DNA of 64,000 nucleotides, from NCBI GenBank assembly GCA_036971615.1, contig JAYKKR010000003.1:434001-498000 (forward strand). The letters are read 5' to 3'. Below, one piece after another: positions 31,338 through 42,949 of the stretch; within the stretch, counting starts at the first letter, position 1, and each line of letters begins with the position of its first letter. The notes beneath the pieces are model-generated. The model was not told the origin of the DNA. It saw only the letters and a list, made by a program, of their open reading frames with translations, and did not search any database. The translations under genes and the position numbers were made by a program. The stretch is from Amyloporia xantha (Eukaryota; Basidiomycota; Agaricomycetes; Polyporales; Adustoporiaceae).

Positions 31338-33136
31338 GCAGAATATTCGGCGATGCTACCTTCGCGGGCGCCCGAAGACTCCGCCTGTTCCGGTCCGGGG
31401 CGGGGCGTCTGCTCCCTCTCGGACTCATCCGTAACGAACTCGCCCAGCTCGCGCTCGCTATTTTTAGCAGCGGCTGCGGCGGCCTTCTCTGCGCGCTTCC
31501 TCTCGGATATTCCCCGGCGGCGCTCATTGTCTGCGGTCTTTTCCGCCTTTTGGATGCCCGCGATGGCCGGCACCTTCGGCGGGTGTGCCTTGTGCCATGC
31601 TGACTTCTTTTTGTTCCGTACAAACGGGCACTTGGGCGCGTCTGCGGCATGTCCCCTGACCCCACAATTCGGGCAGAAGTAATGGTCTTCCGGGCAGAAG
31701 ATCTGGTCGACCTTCTGCGCCGCTCTAGCCCGAGCACAGCACGAGCTGTAATACTCGTGCATGTCGGTTTCGTGAGCTTCGCCGCACTTGACGCAGCACT
31801 GGTTGTTGATACGGCATATGGTGACATGATGTCCCCAGCGCCAGCACCTGATACACTGAGGCGTGGTCTCCGCTTCCCACCACACCTCGAGCGCCTTGTT
31901 CACTCCGAAGAACGAGACTTGCTTACCGGCCCATTTCTGTGCCACATGTCCGGCGCGCGTGTCCTCGATCGCGAAGACCAGCACCCCTGTTCCACTCTTG
32001 GACGACGCTAGGCGCGCCCTAGGCGAGTTTCCCCAAGGCGGCATGATCTCGCTCAGCTTGGGGTTATTGGTCCGCATCTCTGCTTCCCACTCCGCAGTCG
32101 TGTAAGGCACACGATCTGCGGGCTTGGTTCCAGGCGGCGCCGGCTTGTTAACCTTTACCGCCTTGATGCACATGAGCGTGAGCACGTGCTGGTGATCGAT
32201 GTTGACGATCGCCGGCTCAATGCCGTCCGCATGGTAGTCGCCCGACGTGAACATATAGTTACGCTTACGTAGGCTCCCGAGTTCTTCCACGGTTGGGCGC
32301 GTGAAGAAGGTGATGGCGAGATCCTGGCCCCTCGGGTGCCAGTGCATCTGCGTAAGTCGGTTCTGGGTCCCACAGTCCTCTTGGAACCCCCTGCGTGTCT
32401 CCTCCTGGATGCTCTCGAGCGACGAACGCCCTTCCTCCGGGATAGGAATATTGAACTTGACAGACAGGGTGCGCGATGCATCCTGTCTGCCCTGCAAGGG
32501 GACGTGCTTCACCTGCGGTCGCTGGGCCGGAGCCACAGCCTGCTGGGGAGGCGCTACTACAACGGGGGGCGGGCGAACGGCACCAGGGCGCGGTCTCGGG
32601 TCCTTCGTTGGGGTGGGGCGTCTACCTACCGAGCGCTGGGCACGGAGGTCGATGAATGGAGTGGCAGGCGGTGGGGCCGCTGCGGCAGGGTTGAGACCAC
32701 GTGCTATGCTAAGCGCTGCTGTGATCGGAATACCAGGGGCGAGTGCGCCGATACGGGCCGCTTCACCGAGGGCGCTCCAGTCCATGGACGAATTGAGCGT
32801 GAGATCTATCACCTGCTTTTTGTGGGCAGGCGACTGGGCGCGGGTCGCAGACTCTGAGGGGGCATCCGCCCGCTTCTTGCCTTTGTCCTTCTTTCCACCA
32901 GCTGGCGGTTCATCGATCCGAACCTGCTTCGCTGCTGATGACGCCGTGGCCTCCGCATACGATGGCTTCTTGGCTACTTCGTCGACTCTCCCAGACAAAG
33001 TCTTGAGCGTCGCGTTGATCTGGGCGAGCTGCTGCGATACATCACCGCTTCCACTCCCTCCTTCCTGTGGGGCCGTCGCCCGTCTAAAGGGCCCCTTGCG
33101 GACTACCCTTCCAGATCGCAAGGCTCCGCATCCCAT
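31334..33136 (-). CDS. Non-LTR retrotransposon ORF1: nucleic-acid-binding protein with zinc knuckles
   Basis: About 600 codons from the first ATG at 33136 (the frame is open a little further upstream from GTG 33151). The N-terminal half is Lys/Ala/Pro-rich with a short heptad-like stretch (SQQLAQINATLKTLSGRVDE). A central folded part follows, then cysteine clusters: CIRCWRWGHHVTIC, CVKCGEAHETDMHEYYSSC and CPNCGVRGHAADAPKC, the Gag-like knuckle arrangement of Tad1 and I-type elements. A Lys/Arg/Ala-rich tail ends the protein. It should coat element RNA. Its TGA overlaps the ATG of ORF2 in the sequence ATGA, so the two products are probably made by stop-restart translation. Confidence 0.88.
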   Translation of the reverse strand: MGCGALRSGRVVRKGPFRRATAPQEGGSGSGDVSQQLAQINATLKTLSGRVDEVAKKPSYAEATASSAAKQVRIDEPPAGGKKDKGKKRADAPSESATRAQSPAHKKQVIDLTLNSSMDWSALGEAARIGALAPGIPITAALSIARGLNPAAAAPPPATPFIDLRAQRSVGRRPTPTKDPRPRPGAVRPPPVVVAPPQQAVAPAQRPQVKHVPLQGRQDASRTLSVKFNIPIPEEGRSSLESIQEETRRGFQEDCGTQNRLTQMHWHPRGQDLAITFFTRPTVEELGSLRKRNYMFTSGDYHADGIEPAIVNIDHQHVLTLMCIKAVKVNKPAPPGTKPADRVPYTTAEWEAEMRTNNPKLSEIMPPWGNSPRARLASSKSGTGVLVFAIEDTRAGHVAQKWAGKQVSFFGVNKALEVWWEAETTPQCIRCWRWGHHVTICRINNQCCVKCGEAHETDMHEYYSSCCARARAAQKVDQIFCPEDHYFCPNCGVRGHAADAPKCPFVRNKKKSAWHKAHPPKVPAIAGIQKAEKTADNERRRGISERKRAEKAAAAAAKNSERELGEFVTDESEREQTPRPGPEQAESSGAREGSIAEYSA

Positions 33137-34480
33137 TTCTGGGCTCCACACCTTGGACTACGACCTGTGACGTGGTAACAACTTAAGCAGATACACTCAG
33201 TTCTTCTCTGAGATCCACCGACGGAGGATTTTGACCTCTCGAGCCAGAGACCCGGTTTTCCCAGACTATCTCTGCTACGGCCCAGTGATTGAGTCCAGGT
33301 GGCGAGCCCGGATCACCTTCCCGTAACCCCACAGCCGGTTTGCTGATGCCATCCGGCGCAGATTCCCGTGATAACTGTTAGGGCTCTCCGTCTTGCCAGG
33401 GCCACTACCAGAATGTGTATCGCTGACGCTCCCCACATGCCCTACAGTTTTCAGGCAATGCAGGGGTCTGGCTCTGGAGTTTGGGTTATCCCGACTAACG
33501 TCCACAACTAGCCAGAGGCGAAGTGGAGTGGGGTGGCCTGTCCTTTCGGTCGGCTTGTTTTTACAACTTTCCCCATCTTACCGTCCCCTATCCTTATCGG
33601 ACCCTTTCGGGCGTAGGGCGACCCATGTTCGTGAACGGCCACAGGCGCCTTCCCAGTTGGTAATCAGTAAGAGAAATGCCAGCAGCCGGGCGACCAATTG
33701 ATCTCCCTACTTGGTTCGCAGGTAAACTTAATCCTGGGGTAGGGGCGGCCCAAAGACCTCCCAAATAGGTAAGGCTGCTGACAGACTCCCACCAGCGGCC
33801 GCAGGCGCCTCCCAATTGGGTGTGAACAGTACGACGTACTTGGGATCCCTCACCTCCAATGAGCAAGGGGGTGAGCCTGGAGCTTCCGTAGTCATCTTGC
33901 GAACCTCCTTCACCAAGGGAGGGCTCCATGCTCAGAGTGCAGTCAGAACAGACCCCAACTGCATGGTGGACGGAGCTTCCGTAGCCTTCTTGCAAACCTC
34001 CTTTACCAAGGGAGGGCTCCTCCACCGGGTCACCCAGCGACCACCTACGATTAGGCCAGGCCCACCGACACCGGAGACACACTTCCCCTAGCATCGGCGG
34101 TGAGTACAACGCCCCAAGGGACGAGGGACCACTCCCCCCCAGCCTCAAAGAAGCGTGGGAAAAACTCGACCAGGTGGTGGTACGAGTCCAAGAAGCGATG
34201 GACTCTACATCACTCACAGTCCGAGATTCTCCCGTACCTTCACTTCCATTCCACACTATATATGAGATCGAGATTTCCCCAACTTGGCCACAATGGGCCT
34301 ACGTCTCTCTGCCTTCCGGTACATATCCGCAACCTTGCGAGAACGTTGTCCGCCAGAGCGCTGAAAGGGCGGCTCCTCAACGTCTCCACCCTCGCGATCG
34401 TATTCCTCTTCTTCATGACCATCTTCGTGTCGTCGAGCTGTCAGGTCCGTGCTCCTTTACAACCTCAGCACTGATGACTT
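33137..34480 (-). mobile_element. 5' leader region of the non-LTR retrotransposon, with internal repeats
   Basis: GC-rich sequence upstream of ORF1. Two roughly 50-bp blocks with GGAGCTTCCGTAG and CCAAGGGAGGGCTCC occur near 33875 and 33963, and a second pair containing CAGGCGCC, then CCCARTTGG, occurs near 33641 and 33797. A leader with internal repeats fits a non-LTR promoter region. The exact 5' end of the element could not be placed. Confidence 0.45.
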
Positions 34481-36557
34481 GTGGGACTCGCAGAGGTAAT
34501 GCCGCGTGCATCAGTAACGTGGATGTCTGACTCTATCGGTGGTCTGCCATGTCGTGTCTGGCGGTGCTACTCTTGTGGGCCGTCATCTAGCTGCTGTATG
34601 AAGATGTGGGACACTCCGTCTTTTCTGAACCGATGCAATACCACCTCATACCTTACCCCTTCTCCATCCTGGTCCAACCACCTCAATCCCGCCCAAATAC
34701 TTTATTTGCATAAATGCGCATGCAGCGGAACTGCCCCTGCTAGTCTCCATGGCATGGTAACGTAATGGGTCTGGAATTCAGCGGGAATTTCTAGGAGAAT
34801 GTGGCTCGTGCGGGAGCCGTTCAGGCAAGGTCTTGGCTTCGAGTGATGGTTGTGGACTCGGAGGTCGTATGTTTAGTACTTGACTGGATCTGATGTCTGA
34901 GTTGTACTAGTGTACTAGTAGAATAGTGAGCAATCGATTGAGTGAGCGGTATGGTAATGCGCACTTCCATGGGAAAGTAGTGCGGAAGAGCGTAGAGTCG
35001 CAGCGACGCGTCTCAGGCTGTAATGAATGCAGCGCTCGACAAGACGATGCTTACATAGTTCACCCAAGGATTGTATATTAATGAGCATTATTTGCCTGAG
35101 TGCAATAGAAACTTGAGAATGCTCTGTTCAATGAAGAGATTGTCACATGTAGACAGGTCGAGGTAGTTGGAGGATGTGGTTCAAGTTTCCTGTCCACATC
35201 CGGATGGGCGTTTCTGCCCTGCGTCTGGTTCCCGTTCGGACCGTGGGTCAAGATCTAGAGGAAATGCGGCTGATTATATTTCGGTTCAGTAGAAGACTGT
35301 GACGCAGGCGGACATACATAAGTCAGACCTGGCATGTACTAGTACTGTACCGAAGGGCCAGCCTGACGCTACTGACTTGCCGGCCCAAGTCGATCGCGTC
35401 AGTCACGTGCATGCCAGTCGCGTCCTCTGAGTCTGAAGAACTGACCGCGCTCCTTCGACCGTAATACATTGATACATATCGGCCCTCTGTCCACCATGAA
35501 TTCCAGGCTCATCGACTCGTGTATACCGCACCATCGTTTCTGTCTGGGGCACCTCAATGATAAGGAGCGTTATGACTTGCTGACCGTCTTATCGGAGCAT
35601 CGACTCGGATCTGTCAAACTCGCCTTCGGCCTTCCGCTTCTGTATGTCAGCATCTCACGTCTCTTGTACGCCTCTGTTTTGAAATATGTATAGAACTTTG
35701 TCCCAGGTAATGTAGTCAGACCTATTCGCGACTCTCAGGTCGATCTGAATATTGTTGAGCAGGGGACGCGAGGGCTTGGCCGTACAGCGTGCAACTCCCG
35801 CTTGACAAACGTCTATTTGACCTCCTTCCTTCTATTCATCGCACTGCGGTGTACATGGGCTGCGGTGCTGGCTGGATTGCCAATTATGGCAATTCTCTCT
35901 CAAGCAACATGTGTCCCTTGATGTTACAATGCTCGGTTTGAGAGACATCTTCTGATCGGCGAATAATCTTGGGAGACGTATATGAATAGGGGCCTGCCGT
36001 CGCTCGCGATCATGTCGCGTCTCTGGTGACTGAAATGATAGGTGAACTACACATTGTCATCTTATGGCATTACTAGTGGTAAAAGCGTGGATGTACCCGC
36101 AGATGACGGACCTGAGTACATGTCAGCTTTTACCGATATAGGTTCTATTTCCCTCCAGGTCCAATGAGAAACACGAGGTCTAACGAGACTCTCAATGCGC
36201 TACGTTCACCATTAGCTTAAGCAGGGTACAGCCTCTGATCGACGGTCTCCTTTCAGACCTAGTGCTCCGTTAAATGTCCTTCAGTCCCCGCTGTAGCGAC
36301 GCTTAAAGGTCACTATAGATTGAGATGTCTGCCCTATCGGGCGCTCCGAAAGAAGCACCGTAACGAAGCTGCTGACCATAGTGCTCTTCTCTGACAGATG
36401 TCAGAACCTTGTCTGCATATCGATTACTCACTACACGTCACTAGAAGCACCGCCCCTGAGACGAACAATATATAGCCTGTACAAACTCATGTTAGGTCCA
36501 ACACTGGTGAAAGCACTCAAGCAACTTTGTACTCAACAAGTTCTCAAGGAACTCACC
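34481..36557. other. Transition from repeat block to host sequence, no supported gene
   Basis: Only short unconvincing open stretches. From about 35390 the DNA resembles 38627 onward (for example GCGTTATGA motifs near 35568 and 38818), marking the left part of the tandem duplication that carries the DUF6534 genes. A TATA-like ATATATAGCC at 36467-36476 lies about 85 bp before the ATG at 36558. Confidence 0.5.
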
Positions 36558-38244
36558 ATGAGCAACATGTCGTAAGCGAGCTTTCATTTCCCCACTGTAC
36601 GACGCGCTTACATCGATTCCTTAACATCGTTTGCAGTATGACATACTATGGACCTTTGGTAAGCTCTTAATAGCGGAAGGCTCACCAGTATCACTGAGCA
36701 ACGCTAGGTTATAGGCGCCTTTTTCACCTGGGGACTACAAGGCGTCCTTTTCGTTCAAGTCTGTGCGTGTTGCGTTTCTCCATTTGCCTTTTTTACAGTC
36801 TCAGTAATAATTCGATTTGGGTTTTAGATATATACTCCTCATCCTCCTCTCAAGATCCCATACTGCGGAAAGCCTTTGGTAAGTCAACTAGTCTCCGCGT
36901 ACATGCTAAATTCTGAGCATCCCTTATGATGTGCCAGTATATGTCTTATTTCTATTGGAATGTCTTCAAACAACTTTCATCTCAATCACTGTGTTTCTCG
37001 AAATTGATCAACTCGTGAATGGATACTCCGTCGGATGGGTAGACTTTGGTCGGAACATTTTCATCATCGGTATTCCATCACTGTCTGCAATTATATCTCT
37101 GGCTGTCCAGCTATTCTATGCATGGCGCATCTGGGTCGTTTCTGAGAAAAGAATTCGTGTCATGACCGGTGTTATCGCGTCGGTAGGGCTCAATGGGTGT
37201 TACACAACCGTCATATCATGTCTCATCATGTCTATTTTCTCAACCTAGCTCTCTATCTTTCAAAATGGGACCTCGATAGTTAGCGTATCAGGTGTAACGG
37301 GCGCGACTCCGGTATGCAGCATATTATCCTATTTCTCTCACATCTTTCAATGCTATCCTTAGTTCTCTGCCGGAGATCCTGAATACCAAGTTGGGGTGCC
37401 CATAGCCAATCGCGTAGTTCCCAGTAGCATTGCTATCATTATGGTAAGTCATTCCCTCCTTTTGTGGAGGATAGTGTGAAAATGCGACTCTCACAGGTCT
37501 GGTTAGGAGGAGCTGCACTGGTGGACGTTCTCATTGCTCTGTATATGTCGCTCTTGGCATGTCCAACCTTTCCTGAGACTCAATAGCGAGGAATATTGAC
37601 GTCCGCCCTAATAGCTCCGTCGCGCAAGGACAGGTCGTACAACGACGGATACTGTGATTTCACGATTGGTAAGAAATGTCGTCGAGACCGGAGCGTTGAC
37701 CGGTGCGTGCTATTCCGCACTTGGCTCTCCTTCATGACCCTCACGGTTAGTGTACAGCAAGTGTTGCAATTATAGCACTCGCTCTCTATGTTGTAGACTT
37801 TAAGATGTTCGCTGGGAGTGCGCAGCTCTCTACTTGCCCGTGAGTTGTGGTAGCATCAGCTGTCTGTGATTGATATGACTAACAGTGATTTTACAGGATG
37901 TTCGTTATGTCGAAACTGTATGTTTCAGATACTTTGGACATGTTGGTGAGAGCTAATAAGATTTGCACAGGTATGCAAACACTGCGGTCATCAGTCTTAA
38001 TAATCGTACTTCCATGCGGCGAATAAACGATGCGACAGAAACGCCTGTCGATATTACGGAGAAGCCCAGCTCCTGGTCATGGTTTGCTGGAATGCAAAAA
38101 CGATTCTCTTCCAAGTCCACCGAACCTACTGTGGCTGCTCAGGGTTGGCGAGAGAGAAATGGATCCAGTGGCAGTCAACACGATACACTCGTGAGTTCTC
38201 AGGTGGGGGTTTCGATTGTGAGTGTATACGTTAGAAAGCACTAA
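36558..38244 (+). CDS. DUF6534-type seven-helix membrane protein, copy A (346 aa)
   Basis: Twelve exons join in frame: 36558-36571, 36637-36658, 36708-36762, 36828-36878, 36938-37182, 37249-37311, 37363-37443, 37497-37560, 37634-37702, 37758-37839, 37897-37917, 37971-38244. All introns are short and GT-AG. The product has about seven hydrophobic helices, with family-typical features: GPLVIGAFFTWGLQGVL (helix 1), LFYAWRIWVVSE after helix 3, VDVLIALYMSL (helix 5), TDTVISRLVRNVVETGALTA before helix 6, and FVMSKLYANTAVISLNNR at the end of helix 7. A polar cytoplasmic tail of about 75 residues follows. This basidiomycete family is abundant, looks GPCR-like in topology and has no proven function. 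Copy B at 40112 has the same structure. The intron after exon 8 has the least typical donor. Confidence 0.88.
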
Positions 38245-40111
38245 ACGTATAGCTTGTAGGAAAGCAAAGTGCTAGGTCGTGAAAGTGTTATAGATATCAG
38301 GCACCCCGACAATCAATGGCAAGACTCTGAGTAGGATCTGTACAAACGTATTGCCGACATTCTACTGGCCCTTTGACATCTGAGTGCTACCAGTGTTGCT
38401 CAATTGTGAACGGCGACAGCGCCTGTCTTTCTCGATGAGTCTGGAAATCGGGATGTGTTTCTTATGTTTTCATACGCTCTGAAATCTTACGTCATGCCAA
38501 CGGGCCGCCGCGTCTGCTTTAGCTCTTACATATTCAAACGTCTTACCTAAGTTTGAGGAACCGCCTGGTCCATAGCGATTTTGTCTATGTATGCAAGGTC
38601 CTGTTAATACTTGGACACAATACAAATCGATCGGGTCAGTCACGTACATATCAGTCGTATCCTTCGCAGCTCTTCTCACCAGCTGGCCATTTCAGATCGC
38701 GCCCCGGAATCCCGTATCGGTGGCGGCCTTCTCACTATGATGACCATCGATCTCATGGACATACCGCTCTATCAATCTTGTGCAGTGCAGCTCCCAGGCT
38801 GATAAACATGATCAGGAGCGTTATGATTGCTGGCTATGTTATTGGAGCCTCGATCTATCCAATTCGCTGTCGGCTTCTGTATATCACCATATCACCCCTT
38901 ATAGGTATCTCCGTTTTGGAAGAAATGGGGGCCCTGTACGCTTTCTCGGAAGGTCATTGCGGGCATCTTCCAGTCTGTAAGTAATGTAGCCAGATCTAGG
39001 CGTGACTCCCAGTTCGATTTGAAAGCGGGAGATGCGATCATGCCGCTCCTTCCTTCTATTCATCTCACTTTGATATAGAAGGGCTGCAGTATTCTACAGC
39101 GCTAGCATAATGCTCAATTATGGCGATTGAGTCTCCAGGGACGTGTGTTCCATAAAACTTCTTTTGGGGTAAGAATGCTTGATATTACAGTCGCTTCCTA
39201 GTTTGAACGCTCGATCAACAGATGAACTGTCAAATCAATGTGCCCGTAAGATAGGTATGTAAATGTCATCCCATCATCTCTCCCAATCACAACACGACTC
39301 TCACAATGCTGTCAGAACATTTGGACGGCTCATCAACGAGTGAAACTTCTGGAGAAACAGGCACGAGAAATTGATAAGCTGTCATTGGCCCTCTAGCCTG
39401 CGTTCCCTGTTTTAAAAAACGACACAAACATCGAATCGTGGCTGACAGCGAAACCATGTATACACTCTCAAACTGCTGGATCGTCTGGTCTCGTACCCAG
39501 CCAGCAGGAGTCGCACCCAACCACCGTACATCTGCCACATTTCATGTGCGGTGGTAGGGTGCGACATATACCGTCTGGGTACGAGGCTAGGGTCGTCGCT
39601 TTTAGACGGCAGACGACCAATGAGCGCCTCTTTATTTTCCGGCCATCGAGTAATCGATAACTAACGGCTCTCATTACTGGATTCTTTGACGGCGCAATTT
39701 AGCTTCAATGCAAACACTGATATCTAACAAGGCTCAATCTGCCGCGTTCGCCATTAGCCCAAACTGGAGTACAGCCTCTGGCCGATGGTCGTGTATCAGA
39801 CCCATTGTTCCGTAAGCTTTCTTTCGATTTGCCGTTACAACCACGATTAAGATGTAAAGTGAAAAGATGCCTATCCTGTCGGGCGCTCCGATAAGAGCGC
39901 TGTAAATATGCTGCTGATTACGATACTCTTGTCTCACAGATGTCGAACCTTGAATGTATGATCCTGCATATCGATTGGTCGCTACATATCACCGGGGGCA
40001 CTGCCTTTGAGGTGAAGAACATATAACTTCAAGTTGCGCAAACTCATGCTGGGTCGCATTAGCGAAGACGCCTAGACAACTTCGCGCAGATTAGTCCCGG
40101 AGCAACTGACG
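38245..40111. other. Duplicated intergenic region between the two DUF6534 genes
   Basis: Non-coding by inspection. It repeats, with divergence, the DNA found upstream of copy A and downstream of copy B. It includes a 96-nt hairpin at 39490-39585 and a TATA-like CATATAAC near 40020 ahead of copy B. Confidence 0.5.
39490..39585. repeat. 96-nt near-perfect hairpin
   Basis: Outer arms CTCGTACCCAG and CTGGGTACGAG pair exactly. Inner arms pair with a few mismatches (GTCGCACCC with GGGTGCGAC, ACCACCG with CGGTGGT) around a loop of roughly ten bases. It could be a tiny foldback element; no target duplication seen. Confidence 0.8.
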
Positions 40112-41807
40112 ATGAATGGGGCGGATGAAATGTATGTAAATGAGCTTCCACCGTGATGCATTGACATTGATTCCTTGGCCTTGTCGCCCGCATTAGATCC
40201 TATGTAATTGGACCTCTAGTCAGTCCTCATGATAGATGGCTCACCAGTATCCGAGTCACTGAGAGCGAGGGAAGATTATAGGCGCGTTCTTCAGCTGGGG
40301 ACTACAGGGTGTCCTTTCCGTTCAAGTCTGTACGTGTTGCGTTTCTCCAAGAGGAGATTTCATAGTCTCAGCAGTAATCTGATTTGGGATTTAGATATAT
40401 ACTCCGCATGCTCTTCTCAGGATCCCATGCTGCGGAAAGGGTTTGGTTAGTCGACTATTCTCCGCGTACATACTAGATCCTAAGCATACTCTATGACGCA
40501 CCAGTATATGCCTTATTTCTATTGGAATGGCTTCAAACGACGTTCATCTCAATCACTGTGTTCCTTCACGTCGGTATACTCGTGGACAAGAACGCCACTG
40601 CCGAGTGGGCCGACTTTGGTTTCAGCATATTTTCGATTGGTATTCCATCACTGTCTGCAATCATATCTACAGCTGTCCAGCTCTTCTATGCATGGCGCAT
40701 CTGGATTGTTTCTGAGAGAAGGCTTCGTGTCGTGACAGGTATCATCGTGTTGGTAGGACTCTGTGATGCACAACTGTCATATCATGTCTCATGTCTATTT
40801 TCTCACCTCAGCTGTCACTCACTCAGAGTGTTGCCTCGATACTTAGTGCAGTAGGTGTAACAGGCGCGACACCGGTACGTAACATATCCTCCAATTTCTC
40901 TCACATCTTCTGATGCTATACTCAGTTTTCTGCCGGAGAAGAATACGTAGGCAGTGCCTTACCAATCAACTACGTGGCTCCTGTGAGTGGCATTGCTCTC
41001 ATTATGGTAAGTTCGTCCCCTTTTTTGTGAAGGATAGTGTGCAACTCTCACAGGTCTGGTTGGGAGGGGCCGCATTAGTGGATGTCCTCATTGCTCTGTC
41101 TATGTCGCTCTGGGCACGTCCAACCATTGTTAAGACTCAATAGCGTGGAATATTGATATCTGCACTTGTAGCTCTATCGGTCCAGGACAGGCCACAAAAA
41201 CACGGATTCTGTGATTTCACGATTGATTAGACATGTCGTCGAGAGCGGAGCATTGACCGGTGCGTGCTACTCTGCCCTTGACCCTCCCTCATGACAATGA
41301 TGTTGAGTGTACAGCGAGTGTTGCAATTGTAACACTTGCTCTCTATATTGTGGACTATAAGTTCTACCTCGGATTTGCGCAGCTCGCCACTTGTCCGTGA
41401 GTTTTGGCAGCTTCAATTGTCTGTGGTTGATATGACAAACAGTGATTTCGCAGAATATTCGTGATGTCGAAACTGTATGTCCAGGGTCCCCAATACGCTC
41501 CGGGAATGTACGTGAGAGCTAATAAAATTTGCACAGGTATGCAAACACTGCGGTCATCAGTCTCAACAATCGGACCTCCGTGCGGCAAATACATGATGAG
41601 GCAGAAACACCTATCAGCACTGCGGAGAAGCTCGGTATACGGTCACGGTTTGCTAGAATGTGGGAACGGTTCTTCAAGTCCACCAGATCTACTGCGGCTA
41701 GTACTTGGCCAGAGAGAAGTGCATCCAACAGCAATCAGGGTGATGAAATACTCGTGATATCCAAGGTAGGGGCTCCGGTTGTGAATGTATACAACAGACA
41801 GCACTAA
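40112..41807 (+). CDS. DUF6534-type seven-helix membrane protein, copy B (348 aa)
   Basis: Twelve exons join in frame: 40112-40131, 40197-40218, 40275-40329, 40395-40445, 40505-40752, 40812-40874, 40926-41006, 41054-41117, 41191-41259, 41315-41396, 41454-41474, 41537-41807. Ten of the twelve exon lengths equal or differ by three bases from copy A, and all intron phases match. Motifs are conserved: GAFFSWGLQG, LFYAWRIWIVSE, VWLGGAALVDVLIAL, TDSVISRLIRHVVESGALTA and FVMSKLYANTAVISLNNR. The N-terminus and the polar tail are the most diverged parts. Both copies being fully open suggests both are under selection or the duplication is not old. A role in sensing or membrane organisation is only inferred from topology. 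Confidence 0.9.
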
Positions 41808-42344
41808 GCGTATAACCTGCAGGCGAACGAAATGTCACATCCTGAAATAATGATAGATGTCAGGCTCTTCGACAACCGAGGGATAGACTCCGAGTAGAAT
41901 CAAAACCAACTCATCGCTGGTATTCCACTGGCAGCAGCAAACAGTAAATCTAACTCGGAGTGCTAGCAGACTTTCTCGACGGCAGCGCTGTCTTTCTTGA
42001 TGAGCTGTGAATCGGGATACGGAATTCTTGTGTTTCTCTCCATCTAATTATTCTTGCGCCATGCATGCATCATTGACACCTGCCGTCTACTTTGGCTCTT
42101 ATGTAAATGGTCCAAACGTCTTGCGTAAATTTGAAACATTCTTTTGTCCATGCGTGCAAGATGCGCTGGCGGTACATGTTCAAGAGAGCTCTATACCCTC
42201 AGCCGGACGGGTCCTGTCCCTTTTCGAGTAATTATAATAGTAGTGTGGTTCCTGCTCGTGTCCGCCGTCTCACAGCTGGCTTTCTTCTCATATCGTCCAC
42301 GCTCGCAGGACTTTTGACCCTCCGACTCAATCCCGACGCATAGA

Positions 42345-42940
42345 CGCAGACGTTCGCCCCGAGCCTCGGAGGACCCCCGAAAATCCCCTAAGAGGTGCGA
42401 TCCCGCTGGTGCCCAATTTTGGGGGTCGCTTTGGGCCAAATTTGGGGATTTGGCATCTAAGGTCCCAAAAAATGGGCCAAATTTGGGGGTTTATGGGGAT
42501 CGAACTTCAAATAAGCGCCCACAGCACGGACTAGTCTCCGTTGCTGACTAATCAGAAATGGATGACATTCGCTGGTGCGCGGATGTATTTTCCCTTTTAG
42601 GGTAACCATGGGGGTCTGCTACACCAGTATTGCGTGGCCCATATGGCCGAAAATAGTCGTTCGGTTCTATTATATGCACGGCCAGACTCCGGGACAGTCA
42701 TGCTTGAGTCGCCGACCCATCGGACGACGCGATTTTTGGGGGTCCCGGGACCGAACCTCCCTCGAGATGCCAGGTTTTTGGGGGTCTTAGGCATGCAACA
42801 TTTCCAGTTTTCGAGGCCTAATTTTGGGGATTTGGACAAATTTGGATCGAACATTTCGCTCCTGGAGGGCCCTTTTTTGGGGGTCCGGGATCGGACCTCT
42901 TACGGGGATTTTCGGGGGTCCTAGCCTCGGCCGCCTATAC
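42345..42940. mobile_element. Small inverted-repeat element with 9-bp flanking duplication
   Basis: Flanked by ACGCATAGA at 42336-42344 and 42941-42949. Inside, about 50 bp at each end are imperfect inverted repeats sharing GGACCCCCGAAAATCCCC and then AAGAGGT and CGATCCCG. The interior is full of TTTTGGGGGTC-like motifs in both orientations. The outermost bases of the arms match poorly, so element class is uncertain; a 9-bp duplication would fit Mutator-like elements. Confidence 0.55.
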
Positions 42941-42949
42941 ACGCATAGA

